Assembly (NCBI GenBank): GCA_944346885.1
Contig: CALVMR010000016.1
Coordinates: forward strand, 1-64,000
DNA length: 64,000 nucleotides
From: an uncultured Clostridia bacterium
Lineage (GTDB): Bacteria > Bacillota > Clostridia > Christensenellales > Borkfalkiaceae
Direction of reading: 5' to 3'
Shown: positions 20,896 to 29,295 of the stretch, in pieces
How positions within the stretch are numbered: position 1 is the stretch's first letter
Layout of the letters: the number at the start of each line of letters is the position of its first letter
Position numbers and translations under genes: made by a program
Notes under the pieces: model-generated
What the model saw: only the letters and a program-made list of their open reading frames with translations
Told to the model about the DNA's origin: nothing
Databases searched by the model: none

Positions 20896-21170
20896 TTAAA
20901 CAGCCGCGAAAAAACCTTTTCGCGCCCGCGCGCAAAACGCAGCCCGTCGATCCTGCCCGTTGCCGAAAACGCGCCCGAAGTTTTGGAAAAATTGACGATC
21001 TTCAACCCCTCTCCGTTCACGATCGCCCTGCACCCTTCCAGCGTAAGCACGATCTGCTTTTCCGAAAACGTATCCACGCTGAGCACGGCGGTGAGCGTCA
21101 CTCTTTTGCGCTGTTCGATCAGCGCCGACTGCGTTGCTTTTTCTTCCAAAAAAACACCCCCTCCCCGCAT
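20892..21170 (-). CDS. yabP: Sporulation protein YabP
   Basis: A roughly 92-residue protein. The family core is clear: EQRKRVTLTAVLSVDTFSEK, then LTLEGCRAIVNGEGLKIV and ATGRIDGLRFARGREKVF. YabP is required for spore cortex formation in Bacillus and is found in spore-formers, so with yabQ and ytxC it argues that this organism sporulates. I place the start at 21170 (MRGGGVFLEEK); a TTG a few codons later, 9 nt after GGGGAGG, is an alternative. Stop TGA overlaps the yabQ start. A GC-rich stem-loop (21201-21231) separates it from typA. Confidence 0.88.
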   Translation of the reverse strand: MRGGGVFLEEKATQSALIEQRKRVTLTAVLSVDTFSEKQIVLTLEGCRAIVNGEGLKIVNFSKTSGAFSATGRIDGLRFARGREKVFSRLFK

Positions 21171-21243
21171 CCTTGATACGGCTTGGGAGTATCCTATGCG
21201 CCGCGGCGCCGCAATATGCGCGGCGCCGCGGGAAACAGATTTT

Positions 21244-23070
21244 TTATGCTTTCTTTTCTTTGGCGCGTGCCTTGGCGCGCAGTTCCGCATCCAAAATGCG
21301 CTTGCGCACCCGCAGCGACTTCGGCGTCACTTCCAACAGCTCGTCGTCGTTTAAAAATTCGAGGCACTCCTCCAAACTCATGATCTTCGGCGAATTGAGA
21401 CGCATTGCGTCGTCGCTGCCCGCGGCGCGGGTGTTGGTCATGTGCTTCTTTTTGCAGACGTTCACGTTGATGTCGTCGCTCTTGGGCGATACGCCGACGA
21501 CCATCCCCTCGTACACCTGCGTGCCCGCCCCGATGAACATCACGCCCCGATCCTGCGCGTTGAACAGCCCGTAAGTCACCGCCTCGCCCGATTCAAAGGC
21601 AACGAGCGAACCCGTATCGCGCCGCTTTAAATCCCCCTTGTAGGGCTGGTACTCGAAGAAGATCGAATTCATCACCCCTTCTCCCTTGGTCTGCGTTAAA
21701 AACTCGCTCTTATAGCCGAACAGCCCGCGGGCGGGGATCAAAAATTCAAGGCGCATGCGCGAACCGACGGCGCTCATATGCACCAGCTCGCCCTTGCGCT
21801 CGCCCATGCTTTGGAACACGGCGCCCGTCCCCTCCTCCGGCACGTCCACGATCAGGCGCTCTACCGGTTCATACAGCTTTCCGTCGATGGTCTTATACAG
21901 CACTTTCGGCGTGCTGACCTGAAACTCGTACCCCTCGCGGCGCATGGTTTCAATGAGGATGGAGAGATGCATTTCGCCCCTGCCGCTGACTTTGAACGCC
22001 TCTGCCGTGTCGGTATCCTCCACCTTTAATGAAACGTCTCGCAGCAGTTCGCGGTACAGCCGCTCCCGCAGGTGGCGGGAGGTCACAAACTTCCCCTCTT
22101 TTCCCGCAAAAGGACTGTCGTTGACCGAAAAAGTCATCTCCACGGTCGGCTCGCTGATCTTTACAAACGGCACGGCTTCCACGCGATCTGTGGCGCAGAC
22201 GGTATCGCCGATGTTGATCCCCTCCAAACCCGAAAAACAAACGATGTCTCCCGCCTTGGCGCTCTCCGCGGGGACGCGCGCCAATCCTTCGATCTGGTAG
22301 AGGTTGACCAGCTTCCCGCGCCTGTTCAAACCTGGGATGTTGTGATTGCAGACCGCCACTTCGCGGTTGGCAAACGCGGTGCCGCGCTCGATCCTGCCGA
22401 TGCCGATCCTGCCCACATAGTCGTTGTAATCGATGGAGGATACGAGCAGCTGCAACGGCGCGCTCTCATCCGCCTGCATGGGCGGGATATGGTTCAAGAT
22501 CGTATCGAACAGCGGCGTAAGGTCCTTCCCCTCCTTATCCGCATAGCGCGAAGCGGTACCCGCCCTGCCGGAGCAGAACAAAATGGGGCTATCCAGCTGA
22601 TCGTCGTCGGCGTTCAGGTCGATCAAAAGCTCTAAGATCTCGTCTTCGACCTCGGCAATGCGCGCATCGGGGCGGTCCACCTTGTTGACGACGATGATGA
22701 GCCTATGCCCAAGTTCCAGCGCCTTTTGCATGACAAAGCGGGTCTGCGGCATGGGGCCCTCCGCCGCATCGACCAGCAGCAGCACGCCGTTCACCATCTT
22801 GAGCACGCGCTCGACCTCGCCGCCGAAATCCGCATGCCCCGGCGTATCGATGATGTTGATCTTAACGCCGTGGTAGTGCACGGAGGTGTTTTTGGCAAGG
22901 ATGGTGATGCCGCGCTCGCGTTCCAGCGCGCCCGAATCCATTACGCGCTCTTCCACCACCTGGTTTTCGCGGAAGGTACCGCTCTGTTTGAGCATCTGAT
23001 CGACAAGGGTCGTTTTGCCGTGGTCAACGTGCGCGATGATCGCCACGTTGCGCAAATCGTTTCGGATCAC
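21244..23070 (-). CDS. typA: Ribosome-associated GTPase TypA/BipA
   Basis: A 608-residue translational GTPase. The N-terminus has the G1 loop [13 protein letters not shown]2 RERGITI, G3 [12 protein letters not shown] and G4 NKVDRPDAR. The EF-G-like domains and the TypA-specific C-terminus ([24 protein letters not shown]) follow. It binds 70S ribosomes and supports assembly or growth under stress, notably cold. The start codon is GTG at 23070, 6-7 nt after GGAGAG. Stop TAA. Confidence 0.97.
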   Translation of the reverse strand: MIRNDLRNVAIIAHVDHGKTTLVDQMLKQSGTFRENQVVEERVMDSGALERERGITILAKNTSVHYHGVKINIIDTPGHADFGGEVERVLKMVNGVLLLVDAAEGPMPQTRFVMQKALELGHRLIIVVNKVDRPDARIAEVEDEILELLIDLNADDDQLDSPILFCSGRAGTASRYADKEGKDLTPLFDTILNHIPPMQADESAPLQLLVSSIDYNDYVGRIGIGRIERGTAFANREVAVCNHNIPGLNRRGKLVNLYQIEGLARVPAESAKAGDIVCFSGLEGINIGDTVCATDRVEAVPFVKISEPTVEMTFSVNDSPFAGKEGKFVTSRHLRERLYRELLRDVSLKVEDTDTAEAFKVSGRGEMHLSILIETMRREGYEFQVSTPKVLYKTIDGKLYEPVERLIVDVPEEGTGAVFQSMGERKGELVHMSAVGSRMRLEFLIPARGLFGYKSEFLTQTKGEGVMNSIFFEYQPYKGDLKRRDTGSLVAFESGEAVTYGLFNAQDRGVMFIGAGTQVYEGMVVGVSPKSDDINVNVCKKKHMTNTRAAGSDDAMRLNSPKIMSLEECLEFLNDDELLEVTPKSLRVRKRILDAELRAKARAKEKKA

Positions 23071-23130
23071 TTTTTTCTCTCCAATCGGTAAAAATTCTTT
23101 ATCCCGCTCATTTCCCCTCGCCGCGGCGGG

Positions 23131-24261
23131 TCACTCCCAAGCCGCGGGCATGTTTCGGTTCTTTTTGAACCACTCCGTATCCTTTAAAAGCGTATCGTTG
23201 TCGGAGCACTCCACCGTAACGCCGCTGCGGTTCGACGTGACGACGATGTTGCCGTTCATCTGTTCGTAACCGTTGTTTTTATATTTGCCCGCCTCTTCGT
23301 CAAAATAGATCTTTCCGAGCGTCGTCACATAAACCCTGTCCGTCCACTTTGCAATGCGCTCGATCGATTCCTGAGCAGGGAAGGAATGCAGCAGGTCTTC
23401 GTACGAATCTGCATTCGGAAGGTATTCCACATTCCCCGCGCAGCAGCACACGCAGACGATCTTCGGCCGGATCACGTTGAGCAGGCAGTCGTTGGAAGAG
23501 CTGTACGAACCGTGGTGCCCCGCTTTGAACAGCTCCACCTTCGGCAGCTCGTTGTACTCGACGAGGTGCTCTTCCCCTTCCTTTTCAAGGTCGCCCGTGA
23601 AAAGGAAATGCTTATCCCCTTGGCGGAACAGCAGGCAAACGGAATAATTGTTCTCGTCCGGGCTGCTGTGTTCGTAATAGTAATTGTACAGGATCTCCAT
23701 CTCGATCCCGTCCGAAACTTCGTAAATACGCTGCGCGCCGTTCTCGTTGTTATAGCATTCCAGCGCGGTATAATGTTTGGCGCCCGCTTCGACCGCCTCT
23801 TCGCGCTGCTCTACATAATCTTTGTAAACGTTCGTCGTCTTGTCGGTGCGCGGAAAGTCGATGATCACTTCGCAAGCAAAGCGATCGAACATAGAGAGCG
23901 ACGTGCCGCTGCCCGCAAAACCGGCAATATGGTCTTCATCCGCATGCGTTGCAATGACGTATTCCAGCGTGCCGTCCGTTACGTATTCGTTCATGTAAGC
24001 CGCCGTCGTTTCCGCGCTCGAACGGGTAGAACCCGCGTCGATGAGGATATCCGTATCGCCCGCCTTTATGTAGATCGAATCGCCCGAATTTGCATTTTCA
24101 AACGCCATAAAATGAAACGAGATATCGCCGCTGACGTAAACGTCTCCGCCCTTGGGTTTGGTGACGACCGTATACACGAAAAAGCCCGCAGCCAACCCGA
24201 TGAGCAGCGCAAGGATACAGGCGAATACGGTCAGCCCCTTGTTCATCTTTTTTTCCGCCAT
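23131..24261 (-). CDS. Membrane-anchored MBL-fold hydrolase, ComEC-C-terminus-like
   Basis: A 376-residue protein with one N-terminal membrane segment (LTVFACILALLIGLAAGFFV) and an exported metallo-beta-lactamase domain. Metal ligands are seen in ATHADEDHIAGF, LFTGDLEKEGEEHL and KAGHHGSYSS, the pattern of the stand-alone relatives of the ComEC C-terminal domain, some of which are proposed DNases. This copy has the full motif set, whereas the ComEC gene at 42613-44784 has lost it. A role in DNA uptake is only a suggestion. Its start overlaps the stop of the upstream gene by one nucleotide (TGATG), so the two are co-translated. Confidence 0.82.
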   Translation of the reverse strand: MAEKKMNKGLTVFACILALLIGLAAGFFVYTVVTKPKGGDVYVSGDISFHFMAFENANSGDSIYIKAGDTDILIDAGSTRSSAETTAAYMNEYVTDGTLEYVIATHADEDHIAGFAGSGTSLSMFDRFACEVIIDFPRTDKTTNVYKDYVEQREEAVEAGAKHYTALECYNNENGAQRIYEVSDGIEMEILYNYYYEHSSPDENNYSVCLLFRQGDKHFLFTGDLEKEGEEHLVEYNELPKVELFKAGHHGSYSSSNDCLLNVIRPKIVCVCCCAGNVEYLPNADSYEDLLHSFPAQESIERIAKWTDRVYVTTLGKIYFDEEAGKYKNNGYEQMNGNIVVTSNRSGVTVECSDNDTLLKDTEWFKKNRNMPAAWE

Positions 24262-24683
24262 CAGAAGTTCCCTCCTTCGGCTTCGCCCTGCCCCATTGCG
24301 GCAACGCTTTCGGCACCCTCGACGATCACGGTGCGCACGAGCCGATATTCGCCCCAGCGCACGTCCTCCACGGTGTACACAACTTGGTACACGCCCTCCG
24401 TATCCGTATCCACGGCGTCGCCCGCGATAACGATCTTATCCGAAATATCCCGCCCGAACGAGATCGCCTCGGCGCCCTCTTCTATGTACGTTCCGCCGAG
24501 CGCGACGGTGACCTGTTTTTCTCCGTTGAGCGTAAACGAATCGTCCTTGGTCATGACCCACGCCACGACGGCGCCGATCGCCGCCCCTAAAATAAGGCAG
24601 AGCACCGCAAGCAGCAGCGCCCCCTTATTCGTTTTCCGCACCGCGGCGCTTGCCGCGCGCCTCGCCCTTGTGCTCCTTGCCAT
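24261..24683 (-). CDS. Membrane-anchored DUF5011-like Ig-fold protein
   Basis: A 140-residue protein. A basic N-terminus (MARSTRARRAASAAVRK) precedes one membrane segment (ALLLAVLCLILGAAIGAVVAWV). An exported domain of about 85 residues follows, with the pattern VALGGTYIEEGAEAIS, then DTDTEGVYQVVYTVED, which is that of DUF5011/HYR-type bacterial Ig-like domains (the YxVxYTVxD end strand is characteristic). Coupled to the MBL gene, so the two may form a surface pair. Own promoter and SD GGAGGGG. Function unknown. Confidence 0.72.
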   Translation of the reverse strand: MARSTRARRAASAAVRKTNKGALLLAVLCLILGAAIGAVVAWVMTKDDSFTLNGEKQVTVALGGTYIEEGAEAISFGRDISDKIVIAGDAVDTDTEGVYQVVYTVEDVRWGEYRLVRTVIVEGAESVAAMGQGEAEGGNF

Positions 24684-24706
24684 ACGCCCCTCCGTTCAAT
24701 GGAAAT

Positions 24707-24735
24707 ATTGTATCATATTCCGCGCCGATTGTAAA
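24707..24735 (-). promoter_or_regulatory. Promoter of the DUF5011-MBL pair
   Basis: Minus strand TTTACA (24730-24735), 17-nt spacer, TACAAT (24707-24712). Confidence 0.75.
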
Positions 24736-24753
24736 ACGACCGAATGCCCGCGC

Positions 24754-24798
24754 AAAAAAATAAGAGAGAAAGCCAACATACGTTTACCTTCCCTCTCA
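24754..24798 (-). terminator. Probable terminator upstream of the DUF5011 promoter
   Basis: Minus strand GAGAGGGAAGG (24788-24798) can pair with GCTTTCTCTC (24764-24773 region) and is followed by TTATTTTTTT. It could close the proA transcript. Confidence 0.5.
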
Positions 24799-25098
24799 TC
24801 ATTCGCCCCGCTTTTTACTGCGGTTGCATTTACCGATCCGCTCCTTTTTCCTTCGCTTTCCGCTCCGGAAAATCTTCTTCGCGTTTGGCAATTTTCGCCG
24901 CATTCAAAACGTGACTCTATCTGAAAGCGGCAATAAACTTTTTGCGGAACCGATTTTGTGAAACGCAATTCTCTCAAACCGTTTTTTCTTCTGCGGATCC
25001 GCTCTATCACCGCTGACAGTAACAGTATCTGCAGTACGCGGCAAGTTATGCATGCGTTCAAAAAAATTTTTTTGCACCGTTGCGGCAAGGCTTTCCGC

Positions 25099-26355
25099 TC
25101 AGCCGCGCACCTGCCCGTTGCCGCACACGATGTATTTATACGAGGTCAGCTCTTTCAGCCCCATCGGTCCGCGCGCATGCAGCTTCTGCGTCGAGATCCC
25201 CATCTCAGCGCCCAATCCGAACTCAAACCCGTCCGTAAAACGGGTGCTTGCGTTCCAATAGACGGCGGCGCTGTCCACTTCGTGCAAAAACTTTTCCGCC
25301 GCGGCGGCGTCTTCGGTAAGGATGCAGTCGCTGTGGTGCGTACCGTACTTGTTGATGTGCGCGATCGCCTCGTCCACCCCGGAAACGATCTTTGCCGAGA
25401 TCTTCATGGCGGAGTACTCGGCATAATAGTCCTCTTCGGAGGCAGGCGAAAGCGAAGGAAGGATCGCGCGGCACTTTTCGCAGGCGACGACTTCCACCCC
25501 CGCCTGTTGCAGCGCGCCGACGATCTCCTTTAAATGCTCCTGCGCATAAACGGCGTCCACCAGCAGGCTTTCGCAGGCGTTGCACACGGAAGTACGCTGC
25601 GTTTTGGCATTGAGCAAAACGGGAAGCCCCTTGGCAAGGTCCGCCGATTTTTCAAAATAAACGTGGCAGTTGCCCGTGCCCGTTTCAATGACGGGCACCG
25701 TTGCGTTTTGCAGCGCGTTTTGTATGAGCCCCGCCCCGCCGCGCGGGATGAGCACGTCAACCAGCCCGTTCATGCGCATGAACGCCGTGGCACCCTCGCG
25801 CGAACCGTCCTCGATGAGCTGGATAAATTCGGGGTCGAACCCCGCTTTTGCGATGGCGGTTTTGATGACCGACGTGACCGCTTTGTTGGAACGGAGCGCG
25901 TCTTTACTGCCGCGCAGCACGACGGCGTTGCCGCTTTTGATGCAAAGCCCGATGGCGTCTGCCGTCACGTTGGGGCGCGCCTCATAGATGATCCCGATCA
26001 CGCCGAGCGAAACGCGCACGCGGCGCAGACGCAGCCCGTTGTAGAGCGTGCGCTCTTCCAGCACTTCCCCGACGGGGCATTTGAGTTCCATGAGCTTTTC
26101 CAGCCCCGCCGCAATGCCGTCGATCCGCTTTTCGTTGAGCATCAACCGATCGGCAAACTGCGCGCCGCGCGTGCAGTTTTGCACGTCCGCCGCGTTTTCC
26201 GCAATGATATACGCCGCCTCTTTGCGCAGCGCGTCCGCCGCCGCTTTGAGCATGGCGTTCATATCCGCCTCGCCGGCAAACGCGACCGCCCCCACATGCT
26301 CCTTCGCCTTGCGGCAGACGGCGGCAATGTTTTTTGTGACAGCTTCGTCGATCAT
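25099..26355 (-). CDS. proA: Gamma-glutamyl phosphate reductase
   Basis: A 418-residue aldehyde-dehydrogenase-fold enzyme, the second step of proline synthesis (glutamyl-5-phosphate to glutamate-5-semialdehyde, NADPH). Family marks: VSLGVIGIIYEARPNVTADA, KSGNAVVLRGSKDA, the region PVIETGTGNCHVY, the catalytic cysteine in TQRTSVCNACESLLV, and the C-terminal GLGAEMGISTQKLHARGPMG. Normally paired with proB, which is not in this window; instead it follows yebC by 19 bp. Confidence 0.97.
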   Translation of the reverse strand: MIDEAVTKNIAAVCRKAKEHVGAVAFAGEADMNAMLKAAADALRKEAAYIIAENAADVQNCTRGAQFADRLMLNEKRIDGIAAGLEKLMELKCPVGEVLEERTLYNGLRLRRVRVSLGVIGIIYEARPNVTADAIGLCIKSGNAVVLRGSKDALRSNKAVTSVIKTAIAKAGFDPEFIQLIEDGSREGATAFMRMNGLVDVLIPRGGAGLIQNALQNATVPVIETGTGNCHVYFEKSADLAKGLPVLLNAKTQRTSVCNACESLLVDAVYAQEHLKEIVGALQQAGVEVVACEKCRAILPSLSPASEEDYYAEYSAMKISAKIVSGVDEAIAHINKYGTHHSDCILTEDAAAAEKFLHEVDSAAVYWNASTRFTDGFEFGLGAEMGISTQKLHARGPMGLKELTSYKYIVCGNGQVRG

Positions 26356-26374
26356 CTTTACGCCCCCGAATGTT

Positions 26375-27115
26375 TTACTCCTCTTCTTCCTCGTCGGGCA
26401 GGTCTACGTTGTGGTATACGTCCTGCACGTCGTCAAGGTCTTCCAGCTTATCCAAAAGTTTGATGAATTTTTCGGTGTTTTCCGCATTGAGGGTGATCTT
26501 GCTCTGCGGAATCATGCGCACATCCGCTTCGAGGAAGGTAACGCCCTTCTCCTCCAAATACTTGCGCACGCCCGAAAAGGCGGCAGGGCTTGTATACACC
26601 TCGTAGGCGTCTTCCTGCACGACGATATCGTCCGCACCCGCGTCGATGGCGTATTCGGTAATGGTATCCTCGTCCAGCGCGACGGTGCGTTCGACCACGA
26701 GCAGCCCTTTGTTTTCAAACATATAGGATACGCAGCCGCTGTTGCCCAGCTCGCCGCCCCCTTTGGCAAGCGTGCTGCGCACATCGCCCGCGGTGCGGTT
26801 TTTGTTATCCGTAAGCGTATTGATGATGAGCGCGCTGCCACCCACGCCGTACCCTTCGTATACGAGCGTTTCGTAATTCGCGCTGCCCAGCTCCCCCGCC
26901 GCTTTTTTGATGCAGCGCTGAATGTTGTCGTTGGGCATGTTGTTTGCCTTGGCTTTGGCGATCGCGTCGGCAAGTTTGCTGTTGGTATCGGGGTTCGGGT
27001 TCCCCTTGGCGGCAACGGAGATCTCTCTCCCGATCTTGGTGAAGATCTTTCCGCGGGCGGCGTCCGCCTTGCCCTTCCTTGCCTGGATGTTATGCCATTT
27101 GCTGTGACCGGACAT
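26375..27115 (-). CDS. yebC: YebC/PmpR/TACO1-family protein
   Basis: A 246-residue cytoplasmic protein. Starts MSGHSKWHNIQARKGKADAA and continues with RGKIFTKIGREISVA, NNMPNDNIQRCIKKAAGEL and YEGYGVGGSALIINTLTDN, all standard family blocks. Members act as DNA-binding regulators or, as recently reported for the family, relieve ribosome stalling at polyproline-like sequences. Start at 27115, 4-5 nt after AGAGGAAG. A five-residue upstream extension starts at a non-canonical codon and is not needed. Lies 18 bp after the rRNA methyltransferase and 19 bp before proA, so probably one transcript. Confidence 0.95.
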   Translation of the reverse strand: MSGHSKWHNIQARKGKADAARGKIFTKIGREISVAAKGNPNPDTNSKLADAIAKAKANNMPNDNIQRCIKKAAGELGSANYETLVYEGYGVGGSALIINTLTDNKNRTAGDVRSTLAKGGGELGNSGCVSYMFENKGLLVVERTVALDEDTITEYAIDAGADDIVVQEDAYEVYTSPAAFSGVRKYLEEKGVTFLEADVRMIPQSKITLNAENTEKFIKLLDKLEDLDDVQDVYHNVDLPDEEEEE

Positions 27116-27133
27116 ATTGCTTCCTCTCAATGA

Positions 27134-27867
27134 TTATTTTTTTAAAAAACGGTACATTAAGATCCCCGCCGCGACCGCCGCGTTCAAACTTTCACACGTT
27201 TGCCGCAGCGGAACGGAAACGGTGTGGCTGCACCGCGCGCGCACCGTATCGCTAACGCCGTTCGCCTCGCTGCCGATCACGATGCAAAACCGCTCCGGCG
27301 GAGAAAAGGCATCCATGCTCTCCCCCGCCATATCGGCGCAGAGCAGCGGAACGCCCGCAAGCGCGCGGAACAGCTCCTCCTCGCCGCCGATATGCAAGCG
27401 CACGAAAAACACACCGCTCATGGCTGCGCGCACGCACTTCGGGGAAAAGGGGTCGGTGCAGTTTTTTAAATAGACGTCTTCGTACCCCGCTCCGTTTGCG
27501 GTGCGGATGATCGTGCCGAGATTGCCTGGGTCGGCAACGCCGTCTAAAAGCAGCGCGTTCCCGCGCGGCGGCTGCGGCGCGCAGGGCGGCACGGGGAGCA
27601 CGGCAAGCACGCCCTGCGGCGCCGCCTCTTCGCTCAATTTGGAAAACACCGCTTCGGAAACGAGCGTCTGCCTCTCCTGCGGAAACGCAAACGGGGCGCC
27701 GCCGTAGCGCTCGGAGAACACGATCCGCTCCACGGGCACGCCGCCCGCAAGCGCTTCGCGCACCTGTTTGACCCCTTCCACGAGATAGGCGCCCTGCTCC
27801 CGCCGCCCTTTTTTTCTTTCAAAGCGGCGATGCGTTTAATGAGTTCGTTGCTTTTCGATGTGATCAT
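27134..27867 (-). CDS. SpoU/TrmH-family rRNA methyltransferase, frame broken at slippery site
   Basis: The SPOUT methyltransferase domain is intact in the downstream frame: LLLDGVADPGNLGTIIRTA (motif 1), CIVIGSEANGVSD (motif 2) and VPLRQTCESLNAAVAAGILMY (motif 3, S-adenosylmethionine knot). It probably 2'-O-methylates a 23S rRNA or tRNA guanosine. The expected N-terminus MITSKSNELIKRIAALKEKK is in the other frame, starting at the ATG at 27867. The two frames meet at A AAA AAG (27808-27814), with AAA and AAG in the zero frame. A -1 slip gives KEKKGRREQGAYLVEGVKQV, which is what homologues show. Without the slip, translation would need the internal GTG at 27781, losing 29 residues. The alternatives are a real indel or a homopolymer assembly error. 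Confidence 0.75.
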
Positions 27868-27876
27868 GTGCTTAGC

Positions 27877-27905
27877 AAAAAACCTTCTCGCAAAAGAAGG
27901 TTTTT
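27877..27905 (-). terminator. rplT terminator
   Basis: A stem AACCTTCT/AGAAGGTT (27881-27902) followed on the minus strand by six T. It sits 12 nt after the rplT stop and directly before the methyltransferase start, whose only SD-like sequence (AGAAGG) is inside this stem, so the downstream genes may depend on read-through or on translation from a melted stem. Confidence 0.85.
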
Positions 27906-27917
27906 GAGCGGATCAAC

Positions 27918-28271
27918 TTATGCGATCGCCGCTTTCGCCTTTTCGGCAAGCGCGGCAAATGCGGCGGCGTCGCTGACGGCGATATCCGCAAGCACCTTCC
28001 TGTTGAGGTCGATGCCCGCAACTTTCAGCCCGTGCATGAACTTGCTGTACGAAAGCCCGTTTACGCGCGCCGCGGCGTTGATACGCGCGATCCAAAGCTG
28101 ACGGAAATCGCGCTTGCGGCGCTTCCTGCCGACGTAAGCATACATCAGCGACTTCATCACGGCTTCGCGCGCGATGCGGTACGAACGGCTCTTGGAGCCG
28201 AAATAGCCCTTAGACAGTTTGAAGATCTTCCTGCGCTTTTTAACAGCGTTTACTCCTCTTTTAATACGCAT
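27918..28271 (-). CDS. rplT: 50S ribosomal protein L20
   Basis: A 117-residue protein of the large subunit that binds 23S rRNA early in assembly. Typical sequence: [25 protein letters not shown], then [21 protein letters not shown] and the C-terminal [16 protein letters not shown] block. In Firmicutes L20 binds the leader of the infC-rpmI-rplT operon and represses it; the leader here (29070-29248) has the required terminator. Confidence 0.97.
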   Translation of the reverse strand: MRIKRGVNAVKKRRKIFKLSKGYFGSKSRSYRIAREAVMKSLMYAYVGRKRRKRDFRQLWIARINAAARVNGLSYSKFMHGLKVAGIDLNRKVLADIAVSDAAAFAALAEKAKAAIA

Positions 28272-28290
28272 CTTTCTTGCTCCTTAAAAC

Positions 28291-28491
28291 TTATTTCTTA
28301 TAGGGAATGAGGTTTTTGACGTTGGACTCCTGCGCGTCGCTGACGTACGCCGTTTGGCGGAGGCTCCTCTTCCGCTTGCGCGGCTTGTCCCCTGTCTTGT
28401 GGTTCTTTCCGGACTGTGCTCTTTTAATGCGGCCGCTTCCCGTAACGTTGAAGCGCTTTTTGGAACCGCTGTGCGATTTCTGCTTAGGCAT
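28291..28491 (-). CDS. rpmI: 50S ribosomal protein L35
   Basis: A 66-residue basic protein starting MPKQKSHSGSKKRFNVTGSG, with KNHKTGDKPRKRKRSLR, as in the bL35 family. Middle gene of infC-rpmI-rplT, 19 bp before rplT. Stop TAA. Confidence 0.97.
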   Translation of the reverse strand: MPKQKSHSGSKKRFNVTGSGRIKRAQSGKNHKTGDKPRKRKRSLRQTAYVSDAQESNVKNLIPYKK

Positions 28492-28556
28492 GATGATCCC
28501 TCCGAATAAATTTTCTTAAATTTTCCGCCCGAACGGGCAGGCGCCGCAAAAACGGC

Positions 28557-29069
28557 TTATTGTTTGACGGGCGAAAGCACCATGGTGATGTTGCGCCCTT
28601 CGCTCGACGGCTTTTTGTCTAAAACGGCTTTGCCTTCAAGCATCTCAAAAAACTTGTTCATAACGTCGATCCCCAGCGAGGGATGCGCGTTCTGCCGCCC
28701 GCGGAGGCGAATGGAAACGAGCACTTTGTTCCCCGCTTCAAGAAACTTTTGCGCTTGGCGGGATTTGACGTTCAAATCGTTCGTGTCGATGGTCATGGAG
28801 AGGCGCACCTCTTTGAGCTCGACCATCTTTTGGTTGCGGCGGTTTTCCTTTTCCTTTTTGCCGAGGTCGAACTTGTACTTGCCGTAATCCATGATCTTGC
28901 ATACCGGCGGGTTTGCCGTGGGCGAGATCTTTACGAGATCCAAATCGCTCTCTTCGGCAAGGCGCAGCGCCTCGTGCGAGCTCATGACGCCGAGCTGCTG
29001 CCCGTCCGCCCCGATCACCCTTACTTCGCGGTCGCGGATCTGTTCGTTGATCTGATGCTGGTTTTTAAT
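28557..29069 (-). CDS. infC: Translation initiation factor IF-3, AUU start
   Basis: A 170-residue factor that binds the 30S subunit and checks start-codon choice. Read from the first ATG-like codon (29018) it would lack the conserved N-terminus; upstream in frame lies KNQHQINEQIRDREVRV, the family's opening block, and the only initiator there is ATT (29067-29069) or ATC (29070-29072). A rare AUU start is known for infC in E. coli and other bacteria, where IF-3 discriminates against it and so limits its own synthesis. Both domains are complete: IGADGQQLGVM and the C-terminal RLRGRQNAHPSLGID. First gene of infC-rpmI-rplT. Confidence 0.93.
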   Translation of the reverse strand: MKNQHQINEQIRDREVRVIGADGQQLGVMSSHEALRLAEESDLDLVKISPTANPPVCKIMDYGKYKFDLGKKEKENRRNQKMVELKEVRLSMTIDTNDLNVKSRQAQKFLEAGNKVLVSIRLRGRQNAHPSLGIDVMNKFFEMLEGKAVLDKKPSSEGRNITMVLSPVKQ

Positions 29070-29248
29070 GATTGCTCTGTACCGTCCTTTCGATTTTGCA
29101 TTCCGCCCGCAAAAAAAGCGGGTCCCGAAAGACCCGCCTCAATAAACCGTACAACCACCCCTGCCGTGCGGGATGGAACAGACGTATCGATGGCACTTGA
29201 AGCACAAAAGCCGCAAGGCGAGAAGGTCTTTCTTCTGCTTTCCGAAAG
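29070..29248 (-). ncRNA. L20-type leader with attenuator
   Basis: The roughly 180-nt leader between the promoter and infC contains an intrinsic terminator: minus strand stem GCGGGTC/GACCCGC class (29118-29137) followed by seven T (29111-29117). In Firmicutes the leader of this operon binds L20 and switches this hairpin. I did not fold the L20-binding pseudoknot; the assignment rests on position, operon identity and the attenuator. Confidence 0.75.
29111..29137 (-). terminator. Attenuator in the infC leader
   Basis: A GC-rich stem with a TTTC-like loop and a T7 tract, located before the coding region rather than after it. Confidence 0.85.
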
Positions 29249-29277
29249 AGTATATCGCATTTTTGCGGCTTTGTCAA
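29249..29277 (-). promoter_or_regulatory. Promoter of infC-rpmI-rplT
   Basis: Minus strand TTGACA (29272-29277), 17-nt spacer, TATACT (29249-29254): a near-consensus strong promoter, overlapping the region just after thrS. Confidence 0.9.
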
Positions 29278-29295
29278 CGATTTTTGCGCTCCGAT

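Larger units (their letters stand above)
24684..25098. other. 415-bp intergenic region
   Basis: It holds the promoter of the DUF5011 gene (24707-24735) and a probable terminator (24754-24798). Between 24800 and 25098 I see no supported gene; frames crossing it have no family character. There is a symmetrical A7T7 tract at 25059-25074. If proA transcripts end at 24754 they would carry about 300 nt of 3' untranslated RNA. Confidence 0.6.

Noticed and set aside
24696..25088. A 130-codon minus-strand frame in the proA-DUF5011 gap
   Set aside because: It crosses a terminator and a promoter, has no SD or family feature, and is basic low-complexity sequence.
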